From NCBI RefSeq assembly GCF_048268085.1, contig NZ_JBLWWF010000006.1, positions 1 to 64,000 on the forward strand: DNA of 64,000 nt, given 5' to 3'. Positions 8,113 to 17,239 of this stretch are shown piece by piece. The DNA is from Neptunicella sp048268085. Its GTDB lineage: Bacteria; Pseudomonadota; Gammaproteobacteria; Enterobacterales; Alteromonadaceae. Both the position numbers and the translations under genes were made by a program. The notes under the pieces are model-generated. The model did no database searches. It was not told the DNA's origin and saw only the letters and a program-made list of their open reading frames with translations. Positions within the stretch are counted from its first letter, which is position 1. Each line of letters begins with the position of its first letter.

Positions 8113-9919
8113 TTTATCCTTATTTCACTTCTTACGTCCCCACTGGTTATGGGCATTAATCCCCATGTTTTTGATGGTTTTAGCCTTAATCGGTCTACAT
8201 AAACAAAAATCGGGATGGCAAGGCGTATTGGCGGGTCATTTGTATCGGCATATTATCAGCGAACAAGTCAAAGGCCAACAAAAGCCACTCTGGTGGTTAT
8301 TGGCCCTGGTGTGGCTAATCAGTGTTGTCGCCTTAGCTGGTCCAACTTGGGAACGTCTGCCGCAGCCGGTATATCAACTCAATACCGGTAAAGTTGTCGT
8401 GCTGGATATGTCATTATCCATGCGCGCAACGGACATCAAACCGGATCGTCTAACCCGGGCTAAATATAAAGCGATTGATTTGGTAAAAAAGATTGCCGAA
8501 GGCGAAACCGGCCTTATCGCTTACGCGGGTGATGCATTTACCATAAGCCCATTAAGTTCTGACGGCCAAAATCTCACTGCATTGATCCCCAGTTTAGTAC
8601 CGGAAATCATGCCGGTAAGCGGCAGTGAGCCCTACTTAGGCTTGAAAGCGGCAGCCGAATTGCTTGAAAATGCCGGCTTTTCACAAGGTGAAATTTTTTG
8701 GATCACCGATGGAATAGAAAGCCAGCAAATGAAAGAGATCAGTGACTTTCTATCTGATAGTCCTTATCGATTATCCATCATTGGAGTCGGCAGTAATGAA
8801 GGAGCGCCGATTGTGCAGGCCGATGGACAATTACTTAAAGATAACAGTGGCGCAATAGTACTTCCCAAGCTAAACAGTTCACAGTTACAAGCACTGGCGT
8901 CACAGGGACATGGGCGTTTCGCTCACTTGCAATCCGATGATAGTGATATTGATTATCTAACCGAACAAGCTTTGGTTGATCGTGATGTGGATCCGGAACA
9001 ACAGGACGAAAATAACAGCGGTGACCAATGGCGAGAGATGGGTCCCTGGTTGTTACTGTTAGTGTTGCCTTTGGCCGCTTATGGTTTTCGTCGTGGCCTA
9101 ATCATGGCGGTGTTATCAGTCAGTTTGCTATCGGGTTACATGCCCAAAGCGCAGGCCAACTGGTGGGATGACATGTGGCAACGCCCCGATCAACAAGGCC
9201 AAAAAGCCTTTAATAGTGAGCAATATCAACAAGCTGCTGAACAATTTAATAATCCCATGTGGCAAGGCAGTGCCTATTATAAAAATGGAGATTATCAAGC
9301 AGCCGCAGAGGCATTTAGTCAACTCGATAACGCTGAAGCCCTTTACAATAAAGGAAATGCCTTAGCACAATTGCAACAGATTGATGAAGCCATAGAAGCA
9401 TATCGACAAGCGCTGGAAAAGCAGCCTGATTTTGAAGATGCGAAACAGAACAAAGCCTTGCTTGAGCAAATGAAAAAACAGCAAGAGCAACAAAAACAGC
9501 AAGAGCAACAAAAACAGCAGGATCAGCAAAATCAGCAAGATAAAGACGATCAATCTGATCAGGAAAAGAACCAGCAAAATAAAGATGGAGAAAATTCTAC
9601 TGGTGACGGCACACAGCAGCAAAAACAAAATGATCAGCAACAACAGTCCGATCAAGATCAGCAGTCAGAGCAACAGAAAGAGCAAGAACAACAGCAGCAG
9701 AACCAAGGTCAATCTTCTGATGAGCAACCTGAGCAAAATCAAGCGCAAGCTCAACAAACCGAGATGACGGAAGAAGAAAAAGAACAAATGCTAAAAATGC
9801 AGAATTTGCTGCGCAAAGTGCCAGATGACCCGGCTTATTTGTTAAAACGTAAAATGCAGTTGGAATACCAGCAACGTAAACGCCGCCAAATTACGCCTCC
9901 CAATAAGGACAACTGGTAA
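8105..9919 (+). CDS. BatB/BatC-like VWA and TPR protein with Gln-rich tail
   Basis: 604-residue fusion of BatB- and BatC-type modules. The first part has two membrane segments and a VWA domain with the MIDAS sequence VLDMSLSMRATD. A membrane segment near residue 310-345 is followed by a TPR region (AFNSEQYQQAAEQF, AYYKNGDYQAAAEAFSQL, ALYNKGNALAQLQQIDEAIE). The segment from about residue 455 to 550 is almost entirely Q, E, K, D and N. The final 50 residues become ordered again (EEEKEQMLKMQNLLRKVPDD) and end with basic KRKRRQITPPNKDNW. The low-complexity stretch is coded mainly by CAG/CAA and creates long spurious antisense frames. The stop overlaps the next start (TAATG). Confidence 0.9.
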   Translation: MPDLSLFHFLRPHWLWALIPMFLMVLALIGLHKQKSGWQGVLAGHLYRHIISEQVKGQQKPLWWLLALVWLISVVALAGPTWERLPQPVYQLNTGKVVVLDMSLSMRATDIKPDRLTRAKYKAIDLVKKIAEGETGLIAYAGDAFTISPLSSDGQNLTALIPSLVPEIMPVSGSEPYLGLKAAAELLENAGFSQGEIFWITDGIESQQMKEISDFLSDSPYRLSIIGVGSNEGAPIVQADGQLLKDNSGAIVLPKLNSSQLQALASQGHGRFAHLQSDDSDIDYLTEQALVDRDVDPEQQDENNSGDQWREMGPWLLLLVLPLAAYGFRRGLIMAVLSVSLLSGYMPKAQANWWDDMWQRPDQQGQKAFNSEQYQQAAEQFNNPMWQGSAYYKNGDYQAAAEAFSQLDNAEALYNKGNALAQLQQIDEAIEAYRQALEKQPDFEDAKQNKALLEQMKKQQEQQKQQEQQKQQDQQNQQDKDDQSDQEKNQQNKDGENSTGDGTQQQKQNDQQQQSDQDQQSEQQKEQEQQQQNQGQSSDEQPEQNQAQAQQTEMTEEEKEQMLKMQNLLRKVPDDPAYLLKRKMQLEYQQRKRRQITPPNKDNW

Positions 9920-11655
9920 TGTTATCCATGTCATTAATCAACAAGTTAATCCCGTTTATGAAAATATCGAGAAGTACTCCAACAATGATAAAAACATTAA
10001 CGCTATCTCTGCTGATGTTATGTAACAGCGCCTTCGCGCTGCAAGTCACCGCCACAGTAGATAAAAATCCAGTTATGGTGGACGAATCATTTACCTTGCA
10101 GGTGAGCGCCGATGACGATATGGACATCAGTGCTTTTGATCCCTCACCATTAATGAAAGACTTTGTAGTGGGTCGTACGTCGGTGAGTCGTCAAACGCAG
10201 ATGATTAATTTTAACACCACTAAGGTCACCCAGTGGAATACGGTGTTAATTCCCCGCAAAGAAGGTCGTTATACTATCCCGGCACTCACCGTAGCTGGCC
10301 AATCGACTCAGCCTATTAATTTAATGGTGATCCCGGTATCGGCTAGTCATCAAAACCAAAATCGAGATTTATATATCACCACCGATGTGGACACTAAAAA
10401 GGCGTATTTACAAACGCAAATACGGTATACCGCGAAATTATATCTTGGTGTTGATCTGCAACGAGGCAGTCTTGAATCGCCTAAAATCGCTGACGCTGAT
10501 ATTCGTCAAATAGGCAAAGACAAAGAATATTCGGACATTGTCGATGGTCGCCGTTATCGGATCATTGAACGTACGTTTGCCATCATTCCGCAAAAAAGTG
10601 GCAAATTCACCATCAATGGCCCGCTATTTGAAGGTGAGGTCATCGACAACAATAGCAGCAATCAGTCGTTTGGCTTTTTTAAACGGACTAAAAATGTCAG
10701 TCGGGTAGGCCCTTCAATTGATATAGAAGTATTGCCCGTACCAGACAACTATCCCCATCACTGGTTACCCAGTGACTTTGTACAACTTACCGAAGAATGG
10801 CAACCTAAAGCCGGTGAATACAAAGTCGGTGAACCCATTACCCGCACTTTAACCTTAACTGCGGTTGGATTAGTCGAAGAACAATTGCCCGAAATCAACA
10901 GCCAGTATCCTGATAATGTTAAAACTTATCCTGATCAAGCCAATACGGTGACTGTTGAGCGGGATGATAATTTAATTGCCCAGCGCACCGAAACTATCGC
11001 CATTATTCCCAACAGTGAGGGAAAAATTCAGATCCCGGCGGTGAGTGTTCCCTGGTTTAATGTCGTCACTGGTGAAACCGAGTATGCGCGTTTACCTGCC
11101 CGCACCATCACCGTGGCACCTGGGGCCGTCACCAAAGCCGTTCCCACAGTCGCGCCCGCAGTTCCTGTCGCCGATACCGCCCCCAGTTCGTCTCCAGTAT
11201 CTGTATCTCTAGGCACCACCACCGGTGAACCGGTTTATTGGTCGATCAGCAGTTCTGTATTATTGGCACTATGGTTACTGACATTATTATTATGGTGGCG
11301 TTCACAGCGCAAGACCCGTGTTGAAACTCACACCACCGAACAACAACGCTCCGTCTCCAGTCAGCAACTTAAACAAGCGTTGTCATCCAATCAACCTGCC
11401 CAAATACTGCCATTATTAACGCAATGGCTAGCCGAATATTGTGGGGAACCGTCGCAAACATTGGCATTGAGTCAACAGCAAATCGGTAACCCAGATCTGA
11501 ATCAGGCAATAAGTGACATGTTGTCCAGCTTATATTCAAAACAGTCACAGCAGTGGAATAGCGATAAATTAAATGCCATTATCAATCAACTTGCCAAACA
11601 ACCTGTTAAGACGAGTAATCACCCTTACCAGTTGCAAAGCCTTTATCCGCAATAA
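9919..11655 (+). CDS. BatD-family protein
   Basis: 578-residue exported protein of the BatD (oxygen tolerance) family, last gene of the Bat set. After a hydrophobic signal (TLTLSLLMLCNSAFA) comes the typical beta-sandwich start LQVTATVDKNPVMVDESFTL, further repeats of that fold, a Pro/Ala/Val/Ser-rich linker (about 390-430), one transmembrane helix near 440-460 and a cytoplasmic tail. ATG 9919 has AAGGAC about 10 nt upstream and overlaps the preceding stop, but it gives a long 25-residue positive n-region. A second ATG at 9985 would give a conventional signal peptide with a weak ribosome site. The start is therefore uncertain. Confidence 0.88.
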   Translation: MLSMSLINKLIPFMKISRSTPTMIKTLTLSLLMLCNSAFALQVTATVDKNPVMVDESFTLQVSADDDMDISAFDPSPLMKDFVVGRTSVSRQTQMINFNTTKVTQWNTVLIPRKEGRYTIPALTVAGQSTQPINLMVIPVSASHQNQNRDLYITTDVDTKKAYLQTQIRYTAKLYLGVDLQRGSLESPKIADADIRQIGKDKEYSDIVDGRRYRIIERTFAIIPQKSGKFTINGPLFEGEVIDNNSSNQSFGFFKRTKNVSRVGPSIDIEVLPVPDNYPHHWLPSDFVQLTEEWQPKAGEYKVGEPITRTLTLTAVGLVEEQLPEINSQYPDNVKTYPDQANTVTVERDDNLIAQRTETIAIIPNSEGKIQIPAVSVPWFNVVTGETEYARLPARTITVAPGAVTKAVPTVAPAVPVADTAPSSSPVSVSLGTTTGEPVYWSISSSVLLALWLLTLLLWWRSQRKTRVETHTTEQQRSVSSQQLKQALSSNQPAQILPLLTQWLAEYCGEPSQTLALSQQQIGNPDLNQAISDMLSSLYSKQSQQWNSDKLNAIINQLAKQPVKTSNHPYQLQSLYPQ

Positions 11656-11695
11656 TATGCTCTAATAGAGATGACAAAAAAAGCGATGGAACTCT

Positions 11696-12253
11696 GTGTT
11701 CAAACGAAATAAAAAGCAAAGCAACAAGGTCTCTACAGGCATGCTATCTAAACAACAGCGTTATGAGGCTCTTGTGCACGCACTGCATGGCGATATATTT
11801 CGCTACGCATACTGGTTAGTCAAAGACAAAACTGTCGCTGAAGACATCGTGCAGGAAACCTTTTTACGCGCATGGAAATCCTTGGATTCACTTAAAGATG
11901 AAAAAGCGGCTAAATCATGGTTAATCACCATATTACGCCGTGAAAATGCCCGTCGCTTCGAACGCAAGCAATTCGATCTGGTTGATATGGATGATGTGGT
12001 ATTAGCGGATGAAATCCAGAGTAATGAACAGGATCTTGAACATCGTGAGTTACATCGACTAATTAATGGTTTGGCCGACGAATATAGAGAACCATTAGTT
12101 TTACAATCCATTTTTGGCTTAAGCGGTGATGAAATATCAGTGCAACTTGGATTGAACAAAAATACGGTTATGACCCGCTTATTTAGAGCAAGAAACCAAC
12201 TTAAAGAGGCATTGGAACAACCTAATGAAACACGAGGCAGCCAAAATGGATGA
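11696..12253 (+). CDS. ECF-type sigma-70 family factor
   Basis: 185-residue sigma factor with region 2 (LHGDIFRYAYWLVKDKTVAE DIVQETFLRAW pattern) and region 4 (LADEYREPLVLQSIFGLSGD with EISVQLGLNKNTVMTRLFRA). The reading begins with GTG 11696; ATG 11741 is an alternative that would remove a basic N-terminal stretch (FKRNKKQSNK). It sits 40 bp after batD and overlaps the DUF3379 gene, a pairing seen in Alteromonadales in which the downstream membrane protein probably acts as its anti-sigma partner. Its targets, perhaps including the Bat operon, cannot be read from the sequence. Confidence 0.9.
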   Translation: MFKRNKKQSNKVSTGMLSKQQRYEALVHALHGDIFRYAYWLVKDKTVAEDIVQETFLRAWKSLDSLKDEKAAKSWLITILRRENARRFERKQFDLVDMDDVVLADEIQSNEQDLEHRELHRLINGLADEYREPLVLQSIFGLSGDEISVQLGLNKNTVMTRLFRARNQLKEALEQPNETRGSQNG

Positions 12254-12968
12254 ATTAGAGTTCCGTCGTACCATTTATGCGCAACCCGATACTAACGATG
12301 CGGATGTTATTGAAGCTGCTGCCCAAGATGCAACCAAGCAGCAATTTTGGCAAGACGTTAAGCAACTCGATCATAAAATTAAACGCAGCGTTAATGAGGT
12401 TGATGTTCCCAGTGATTTAGCCCATCGACTTATTTTGCGCCAGACTATCTCCCGCCACCGTCAGCAACAAATCAGACAACGTTGGTATCTTGCTTTGGCG
12501 GCCTCCATCGCATTTTTGGTGGGGATCAATTTTACATTTTTACAAAATAGTCCGTTGGATTTGAGTCATTACGCATTGGCACACCGCTATCAGGAAGGTG
12601 AAGTTCCGATGCAAATGAATGAAAATGTCACTCTGCAACAACTTAATGTAAAACTCGCCAGTATGGGAGGACATTTACAAGGAACGGATTTTCACAATAA
12701 TATCGGCAATATTTATTTCGCCAATTTTTGTGATTTTGAACAAGTACGTAGTTTGCATCTGGTGATTGATGGCGAGCAAGGCAAAGTAACCGTGTTTGTG
12801 GTACCACATGACAAAAAATACACGATAGATGGGCAATTTTCCGATCAACGTTTTAATGGTAAAGCTGTCGATTTAGGCTCTGTCGCCTTAATTGTGCTAG
12901 GTGAGAAAAACCAGCCTTTACAAAAGGTTACTGATAAGTTGAGAAAAGAACTGATTTTCTCAACTTAG
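12246..12968 (+). CDS. DUF3379 membrane protein, probable anti-sigma partner
   Basis: About 240 residues from ATG 12246 (MDELEFRR), which has CGAGG upstream; an in-frame ATG at 12225 is less convincing. The N-terminal 80 residues are polar and helical (LEFRRTIYAQPD, EAAAQDATKQQFWQDVKQLD), a single transmembrane segment follows (WYLALAASIAFLVGINFTF), and the C-terminal part would be periplasmic. This fits DUF3379. The start lies inside the sigma-factor gene and the layout (cytoplasmic helical domain, one membrane span, periplasmic sensor) is that of anti-sigma factors. The anti-sigma role is inferred from organisation. Confidence 0.85.
   Translation: MDELEFRRTIYAQPDTNDADVIEAAAQDATKQQFWQDVKQLDHKIKRSVNEVDVPSDLAHRLILRQTISRHRQQQIRQRWYLALAASIAFLVGINFTFLQNSPLDLSHYALAHRYQEGEVPMQMNENVTLQQLNVKLASMGGHLQGTDFHNNIGNIYFANFCDFEQVRSLHLVIDGEQGKVTVFVVPHDKKYTIDGQFSDQRFNGKAVDLGSVALIVLGEKNQPLQKVTDKLRKELIFST
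12936..12966. repeat. 12-bp perfect inverted repeat over a stop codon
   Basis: AAGTTGAGAAAA and TTTTCTCAACTT flank a 7-nt loop and run into the TAG stop at 12966-12968. The DUF3379 gene and the GNAT gene converge here with only 8 bp between their stops. The hairpin, with T-rich arms, may act as a bidirectional terminator built into the coding end. Confidence 0.6.
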
Positions 12969-12976
12969 TCATTGAG

Positions 12977-13423
12977 CTAGCTCCCGTGATATTCCATTTT
13001 AATGTGCTCAATGCCCGCATCATCAAAACTGTCACCCACCGATTCAAAACCAATTCGTTGATAAAAGTGTTGGATCATGACCTGTGCGGTCAAAGTGATT
13101 TTTTTCTTGCGTACCGGATCAATATGCGAACATTTCTGCAACGCTCGACGCATTAACTTTACCCCCCATTCCTGACCTCGGTGCTCCTTTTCCAGTACCA
13201 CCCGCTCGATCTTGATTTCGTCATGGCATGAGCGAATACGTAAATACCCAACCAGTTTTTTATTTATATGCAGTAACAAATGCCAGCTGTTTTCATCCAG
13301 CCCGTCAATATCCGGATAAAGACTTTGCTGCTCAATAATGAACACTTTTTGACGAAGCCGATAAATCGTTTGTAATAGATACTGATCGATTGCAGAAAAC
13401 TTACACCATCTGAACTCTGACAT
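12977..13423 (-). CDS. GNAT-family N-acetyltransferase (ElaA-like)
   Basis: 148-residue acetyltransferase. The N-terminal LLQTIYRLRQKVFIIEQQSL and PDIDGLDENSWHLLLH blocks match the ElaA-type GNAT start. The acetyl-CoA loop is IERVVLEKEHRGQEWGVKLM, in which the usual RGxGxG is degenerate (RGQEWG). The C-terminal half carries HFYQRIGFESVGDSFDDAGI and EHIKMEY, typical of ElaA. Substrate is unknown. It is convergent with the DUF3379 gene and its stop is 8 bp from that gene's stop. Confidence 0.85.
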   Translation of the reverse strand: MSEFRWCKFSAIDQYLLQTIYRLRQKVFIIEQQSLYPDIDGLDENSWHLLLHINKKLVGYLRIRSCHDEIKIERVVLEKEHRGQEWGVKLMRRALQKCSHIDPVRKKKITLTAQVMIQHFYQRIGFESVGDSFDDAGIEHIKMEYHGS

Positions 13424-13593
13424 GCTACTCCGCTCAAGAAAGGGATAATGGAAAGGGGAACATCACTACTATTACACAGAATAGAAATAATGTTTAGGAT
13501 TAATAGCATGTTCGAACAAGCATTTAAAAAACGTGACCTCATGACAATTACATGTAAAATCATTTATATGAGTCACTTTTTGAATAATTAGAT

Positions 13594-14814
13594 ATGGCTT
13601 TTTTTGCCGCACGGCAACCCATTTTAGACATCGATAAAAAGTTGTTTGCTTACGAGCTACTGTTTCGTGAGAATCTGGATAATGTATTTCCCGAAAACAT
13701 AAACGCGGAAGAAGCCACATCCCGTATGGTAGAAGGGCTACACTTTAACCTGGGGTTAGATGGATTAATTCAAAATAAATGTGCTTTTATTAATTTTACC
13801 CACGAATCCCTGATTAACCAGTACCCACAATTACTCCCGAATGATCAGGTCGTGGTGGAAGTATTAGAAACCGTTAAACCGGGTAAAAAGCTGCTTGCCG
13901 CAATTATAGAACTCAAAGAAAAAGGCTACACCATCGCTCTGGATGACTATATTCATCATCGCATTTGGCTCCATTTTTTTCCTTATACCGACATTATCAA
14001 AATTGACTGGAAAGAAACGTCAATGGAGACCATACAAAAAGTCATTAATGACATTAAGCCCTTTCCTCACATTAAACTGCTCGCCGAAAAGATTGAAACC
14101 CATGAAGAATTTAATATCGCGGTTGGGTTGGGATTTAGTTATTTTCAGGGTTACTTTTTTAGTCGTCCCGAAGTATTGCAAAGTCGGGCCATTAGCCCTT
14201 CTCAAATGTCGTTAGCCAATCTAATGATAGAGCTCAGCCAACATGAGCCTGATATTAATGCCGTCACACAGGTTATCGAACGAGATGTTAATCTGTCATT
14301 TAAGTTACTACGGTATGCCCAATCCCCCTTATTTAAGCGTCGAACCGAAATAACCACAATCAAACACGCCTTACTGGTATTAGGCGATCAGGAACTAAGA
14401 CGTTTTGTGTCAGTGCTATTTGCTGCGCAGTTTGGCGTAGCGAAACCGGCCGAGTTAACCAATATGTCTTTGATCCGGGCTCGTTTCTGCGAAACTTTGG
14501 CCGCCTTACCCGGACAAAATCAATCGAAAGAAAGCGCCTTTTTAGTCGGATTATTATCCTTACTAGACGCGCTACTCGATACCGAAATGACAGAGTTACT
14601 CGAAAAGCTACCGCTGGCAGACAGTATTAAGCAGGTATTAATTCATCACAACGGAGTGTTAGGTCAATATTTGACATTATTAATTGCCGTGGAACACGCT
14701 GATTGGAGTTTGGTGAGCCAATTGGAAGCGTCCCTCAACTTAACCGCAGACACTGCCGGACAGTTATATCAACAAGCATTAAAATGGGCCAACGAACGAC
14801 AGGAATTTAGTTAG
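13594..14814 (+). CDS. EAL-HDOD signalling protein (YuxH type)
   Basis: 406 residues. An N-terminal EAL-like domain (FFAARQPILDIDKKLFAYEL through about residue 200, ending FSYFQGYFFSRP) is followed by an HDOD domain (about 205-400). The EAL motif reads ELL and several metal ligands are not conserved, so the EAL part is probably a non-catalytic c-di-GMP sensor. The combination matches YuxH/CdgJ-type proteins that influence motility or surface behaviour in Vibrio and relatives. It is monocistronic as far as can be seen, with about 170 bp upstream and 141 bp before cysD. Confidence 0.88.
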   Translation: MAFFAARQPILDIDKKLFAYELLFRENLDNVFPENINAEEATSRMVEGLHFNLGLDGLIQNKCAFINFTHESLINQYPQLLPNDQVVVEVLETVKPGKKLLAAIIELKEKGYTIALDDYIHHRIWLHFFPYTDIIKIDWKETSMETIQKVINDIKPFPHIKLLAEKIETHEEFNIAVGLGFSYFQGYFFSRPEVLQSRAISPSQMSLANLMIELSQHEPDINAVTQVIERDVNLSFKLLRYAQSPLFKRRTEITTIKHALLVLGDQELRRFVSVLFAAQFGVAKPAELTNMSLIRARFCETLAALPGQNQSKESAFLVGLLSLLDALLDTEMTELLEKLPLADSIKQVLIHHNGVLGQYLTLLIAVEHADWSLVSQLEASLNLTADTAGQLYQQALKWANERQEFS

Positions 14815-14955
14815 TCGTCCCTTACTTCAATATTCTTTTCTACACTTTCATATAGTATTTTGATTAATTCATTCTGACCTGCTTTCGTGTTAACTTATAT
14901 GCATAGGCTATTTTGGAATATAGCTATCGATTAGCATTCAATAACGGAACCTTAT

Positions 14956-15870
14956 ATGACGGTTAAAATCCCCACAGTTACCCATTTAAAGCAGTTAGAA
15001 GCGGAGAGTATTCATATCTTTCGCGAAGTTGCCGCGGAGTTTGATAATCCGGTAATGCTCTATTCTGTTGGTAAAGACTCATCGGTATTACTGCATCTGG
15101 CACGTAAAGCTTTTGCTCCCGGCAAAATACCTTTCCCGTTGATGCACGTGGACACCAACTGGAAGTTCCATGAAATGATCGAATTTCGTGATCAGATGGC
15201 AGCGAAACACCAATTTGAATTAATTGTGCATCAAAATCAGCAAGGCCTGGATATGGGCGTAGGCCCCTTCACTCATGGCAGTGCCAAACATACCGACATA
15301 ATGAAAACCGAAGCCCTTAAACAGGCCTTAAATAAATATAAATTTGATGCCGCTTTTGGCGGTGCCAGACGGGATGAAGAAAAGTCTCGAGCCAAAGAAA
15401 GGGTATATTCGTTCCGCGATGAAAATCATCGCTGGGATCCCAAAAACCAGCGCCCAGAACTATGGAATATCTACAATTCCAAGATCAACAAAGGCGAAAG
15501 TATCCGGGTATTCCCAATGTCCAACTGGACCGAACTGGATATTTGGCAATATATCTATTTAGAGAATATTGAAATTCCGTCATTGTATTTAGCCAAACCT
15601 CGTCCAGTCGTCGAGCGGGACGGCATATTAATCATGGTTGATGATGACCGAATGCCGCTCAAGGAAGGCGAAACACCAGACATGAAATCGGTGCGTTTCC
15701 GCACGTTAGGTTGTTATCCGTTAACCGGTGCTGTGGAGTCTACTGCCGCCACCTTGCCTGAAGTGATTCAGGAAATGTTGCTGACCAAAACGTCCGAACG
15801 TCAAGGCCGAGTGATCGATCATGATGAAGCCGGTTCAATGGAGAAAAAGAAAATGGAAGGATATTTCTAA
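14956..15870 (+). CDS. cysD: Sulfate adenylyltransferase subunit 2 CysD
   Basis: 304-residue ATP sulfurylase catalytic subunit, making adenosine 5'-phosphosulfate from sulfate and ATP together with CysN. The PP-loop motif is VMLYSVGKDSSVLLHLARKA, followed by PLMHVDTNWKF, AAFGGARRDEEKSRAKERVY and GCYPLTGAVES, all standard CysD blocks. Length equals the family norm. It opens a five-gene sulfur operon; its stop overlaps the cysC start by one base. The 141-bp leader is AT-rich and must contain the operon promoter, but no specific CysB site could be assigned. Confidence 0.96.
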   Translation: MTVKIPTVTHLKQLEAESIHIFREVAAEFDNPVMLYSVGKDSSVLLHLARKAFAPGKIPFPLMHVDTNWKFHEMIEFRDQMAAKHQFELIVHQNQQGLDMGVGPFTHGSAKHTDIMKTEALKQALNKYKFDAAFGGARRDEEKSRAKERVYSFRDENHRWDPKNQRPELWNIYNSKINKGESIRVFPMSNWTELDIWQYIYLENIEIPSLYLAKPRPVVERDGILIMVDDDRMPLKEGETPDMKSVRFRTLGCYPLTGAVESTAATLPEVIQEMLLTKTSERQGRVIDHDEAGSMEKKKMEGYF

Positions 15871-16466
15871 TGGCGAATAACATTGTTTGGCATGACCATA
15901 AAATTGATAAACAGGCTCGCGCTCAAGCCAAAAAACAAAAGCCTTGCGTTATCTGGTTCACTGGCTTAAGTGGCTCAGGTAAATCCACCATTGCCAATAT
16001 TCTGGAGCAAAAGCTACACGAACAGGGCAAGCAAACCTACCTGCTGGATGGTGACAATGTTCGTCATGGTCTATGTGGTGATTTAGGCTTTAGCGATAAA
16101 GATCGGGTAGAAAATATTCGCCGTATTAGTGAAGTATCAAAATTATTCGTTGATGCTGGCTTAATCGTCATTACTGCATTTATTTCACCGTTTAGAACTG
16201 ATCGTGATTCCGCCCGACAGATATTGGAAAACGGTGAGTTTGTTGAAGTGTTTGTAGATACCCCGCTGGATGTCTGTGAACAGCGCGATCCGAAAGGCTT
16301 ATACGAAAAAGCTCGCAAAGGTGATATTAAAGACTTTACCGGAATTGGTTCAGCCTATGAAGCGCCTGTTAATCCTGAATGTCATCTGATGTTTGACGGA
16401 CAAGATGCTGAACAATCAGCCGATCAGTTAATTGCCCAACTGAAACAGAAAGGATATCTGGATTAA
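15870..16466 (+). CDS. cysC: Adenylylsulfate kinase CysC
   Basis: 198-residue APS kinase converting adenosine 5'-phosphosulfate to PAPS. The P-loop is VIWFTGLSGSGKSTIANIL, followed by LLDGDNVRHGLCGDLGFSDK, then DRVENIRRISEVSKLFVDAG and the lid region FISPFRTDRDSARQIL. These are the full set of family motifs. It lies between cysD and cysQ with 1-bp overlaps at both ends. Placement of cysC directly after cysD and before cysN differs from the E. coli cysDNC order. Confidence 0.96.
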   Translation: MANNIVWHDHKIDKQARAQAKKQKPCVIWFTGLSGSGKSTIANILEQKLHEQGKQTYLLDGDNVRHGLCGDLGFSDKDRVENIRRISEVSKLFVDAGLIVITAFISPFRTDRDSARQILENGEFVEVFVDTPLDVCEQRDPKGLYEKARKGDIKDFTGIGSAYEAPVNPECHLMFDGQDAEQSADQLIAQLKQKGYLD

Positions 16467-17239
16467 TGAGTGATACTACGTTGCATCAACCGGTAATCGA
16501 TATTGCCCACCGAGCTGGTGATGCCATTATGCAAATTTATCAACGTGACTTTGATATTAGCACCAAGAGCGATACCAGCCCGCTAACCGAAGCAGACTTG
16601 GCCGCACATCATATTATTGTGCAAGGTTTGCAGACAATTTCCGACCTACCGGTATTATCCGAAGAATCCGCCAACATTCCATGGCAACAGCGTCAGCAAT
16701 GGGATCAATATTGGCTAGTTGATCCGCTCGATGGTACCAAGGAATTTATCAAAAAAAATGGCGAATTCACCGTTAATATCGCCTTAATTGATAATGGCCA
16801 ACCGGTATTTGGGGTAGTTTACGCGCCGGTATTAGAAAAGACCTATGTGGGCGATGCTCAATCCGGTGCCTATCTCATCGAAAAACAACAGAAAACTCCC
16901 ATCAAGGTGGCGCCTCATCAGGATGGCGAGACCTGGCAAGTAGTGGGCAGTCGTTCTCATCAAAGTCCCGAGATCCAGGCGTTTTTAACTAATTTAGAGG
17001 GTGAAACCAATCTGGTAGCCATGGGCAGTTCGTTGAAGCTGTGCTTAGTGGCTGAAGGTGTGGCCCATGTGTATCCGCGATTAGGTCCAACATCCGAATG
17101 GGATACTGCTGCAGCACAAGCTGTAGTGGAAGCTGCAGGGGGACAAGTTGTGGTCTATCCCGGTGATACACCGTTACGTTACAACCAGAAAGAATCCGTT
17201 TTAAACCCTTATTTTGTGGTGACTAGCAAAGATGAATAG
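16466..17239 (+). CDS. cysQ: 3'(2'),5'-bisphosphate nucleotidase CysQ
   Basis: 257-residue member of the inositol monophosphatase superfamily. It hydrolyses PAP, the by-product of PAPS use, and so tunes sulfur flux. Motifs: DTSPLTEADLAAHHIIVQGL, LSEES, WLVDPLDGTKEFIKKNGEFT with the metal-binding DPLDGT, and GPTSEWDTAAAQAVVEAAGG. It is coupled to its neighbours by a 1-bp overlap with cysC and an 8-bp overlap with cysN. Its presence supports active PAPS turnover rather than APS-only use. Confidence 0.95.
   Translation: MSDTTLHQPVIDIAHRAGDAIMQIYQRDFDISTKSDTSPLTEADLAAHHIIVQGLQTISDLPVLSEESANIPWQQRQQWDQYWLVDPLDGTKEFIKKNGEFTVNIALIDNGQPVFGVVYAPVLEKTYVGDAQSGAYLIEKQQKTPIKVAPHQDGETWQVVGSRSHQSPEIQAFLTNLEGETNLVAMGSSLKLCLVAEGVAHVYPRLGPTSEWDTAAAQAVVEAAGGQVVVYPGDTPLRYNQKESVLNPYFVVTSKDE

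Noticed and set aside
9362..9655. Antisense Leu/Ile-rich frame opposite the Bat gene
   Set aside because: It is the mirror of the CAG/CAA-rich Gln tract; the hydrophobic sequence is a codon artefact.
13425..13593. Possible regulatory palindromes upstream of the EAL-HDOD gene
   Set aside because: Only weak, short inverted matches; nothing distinguishable from background.
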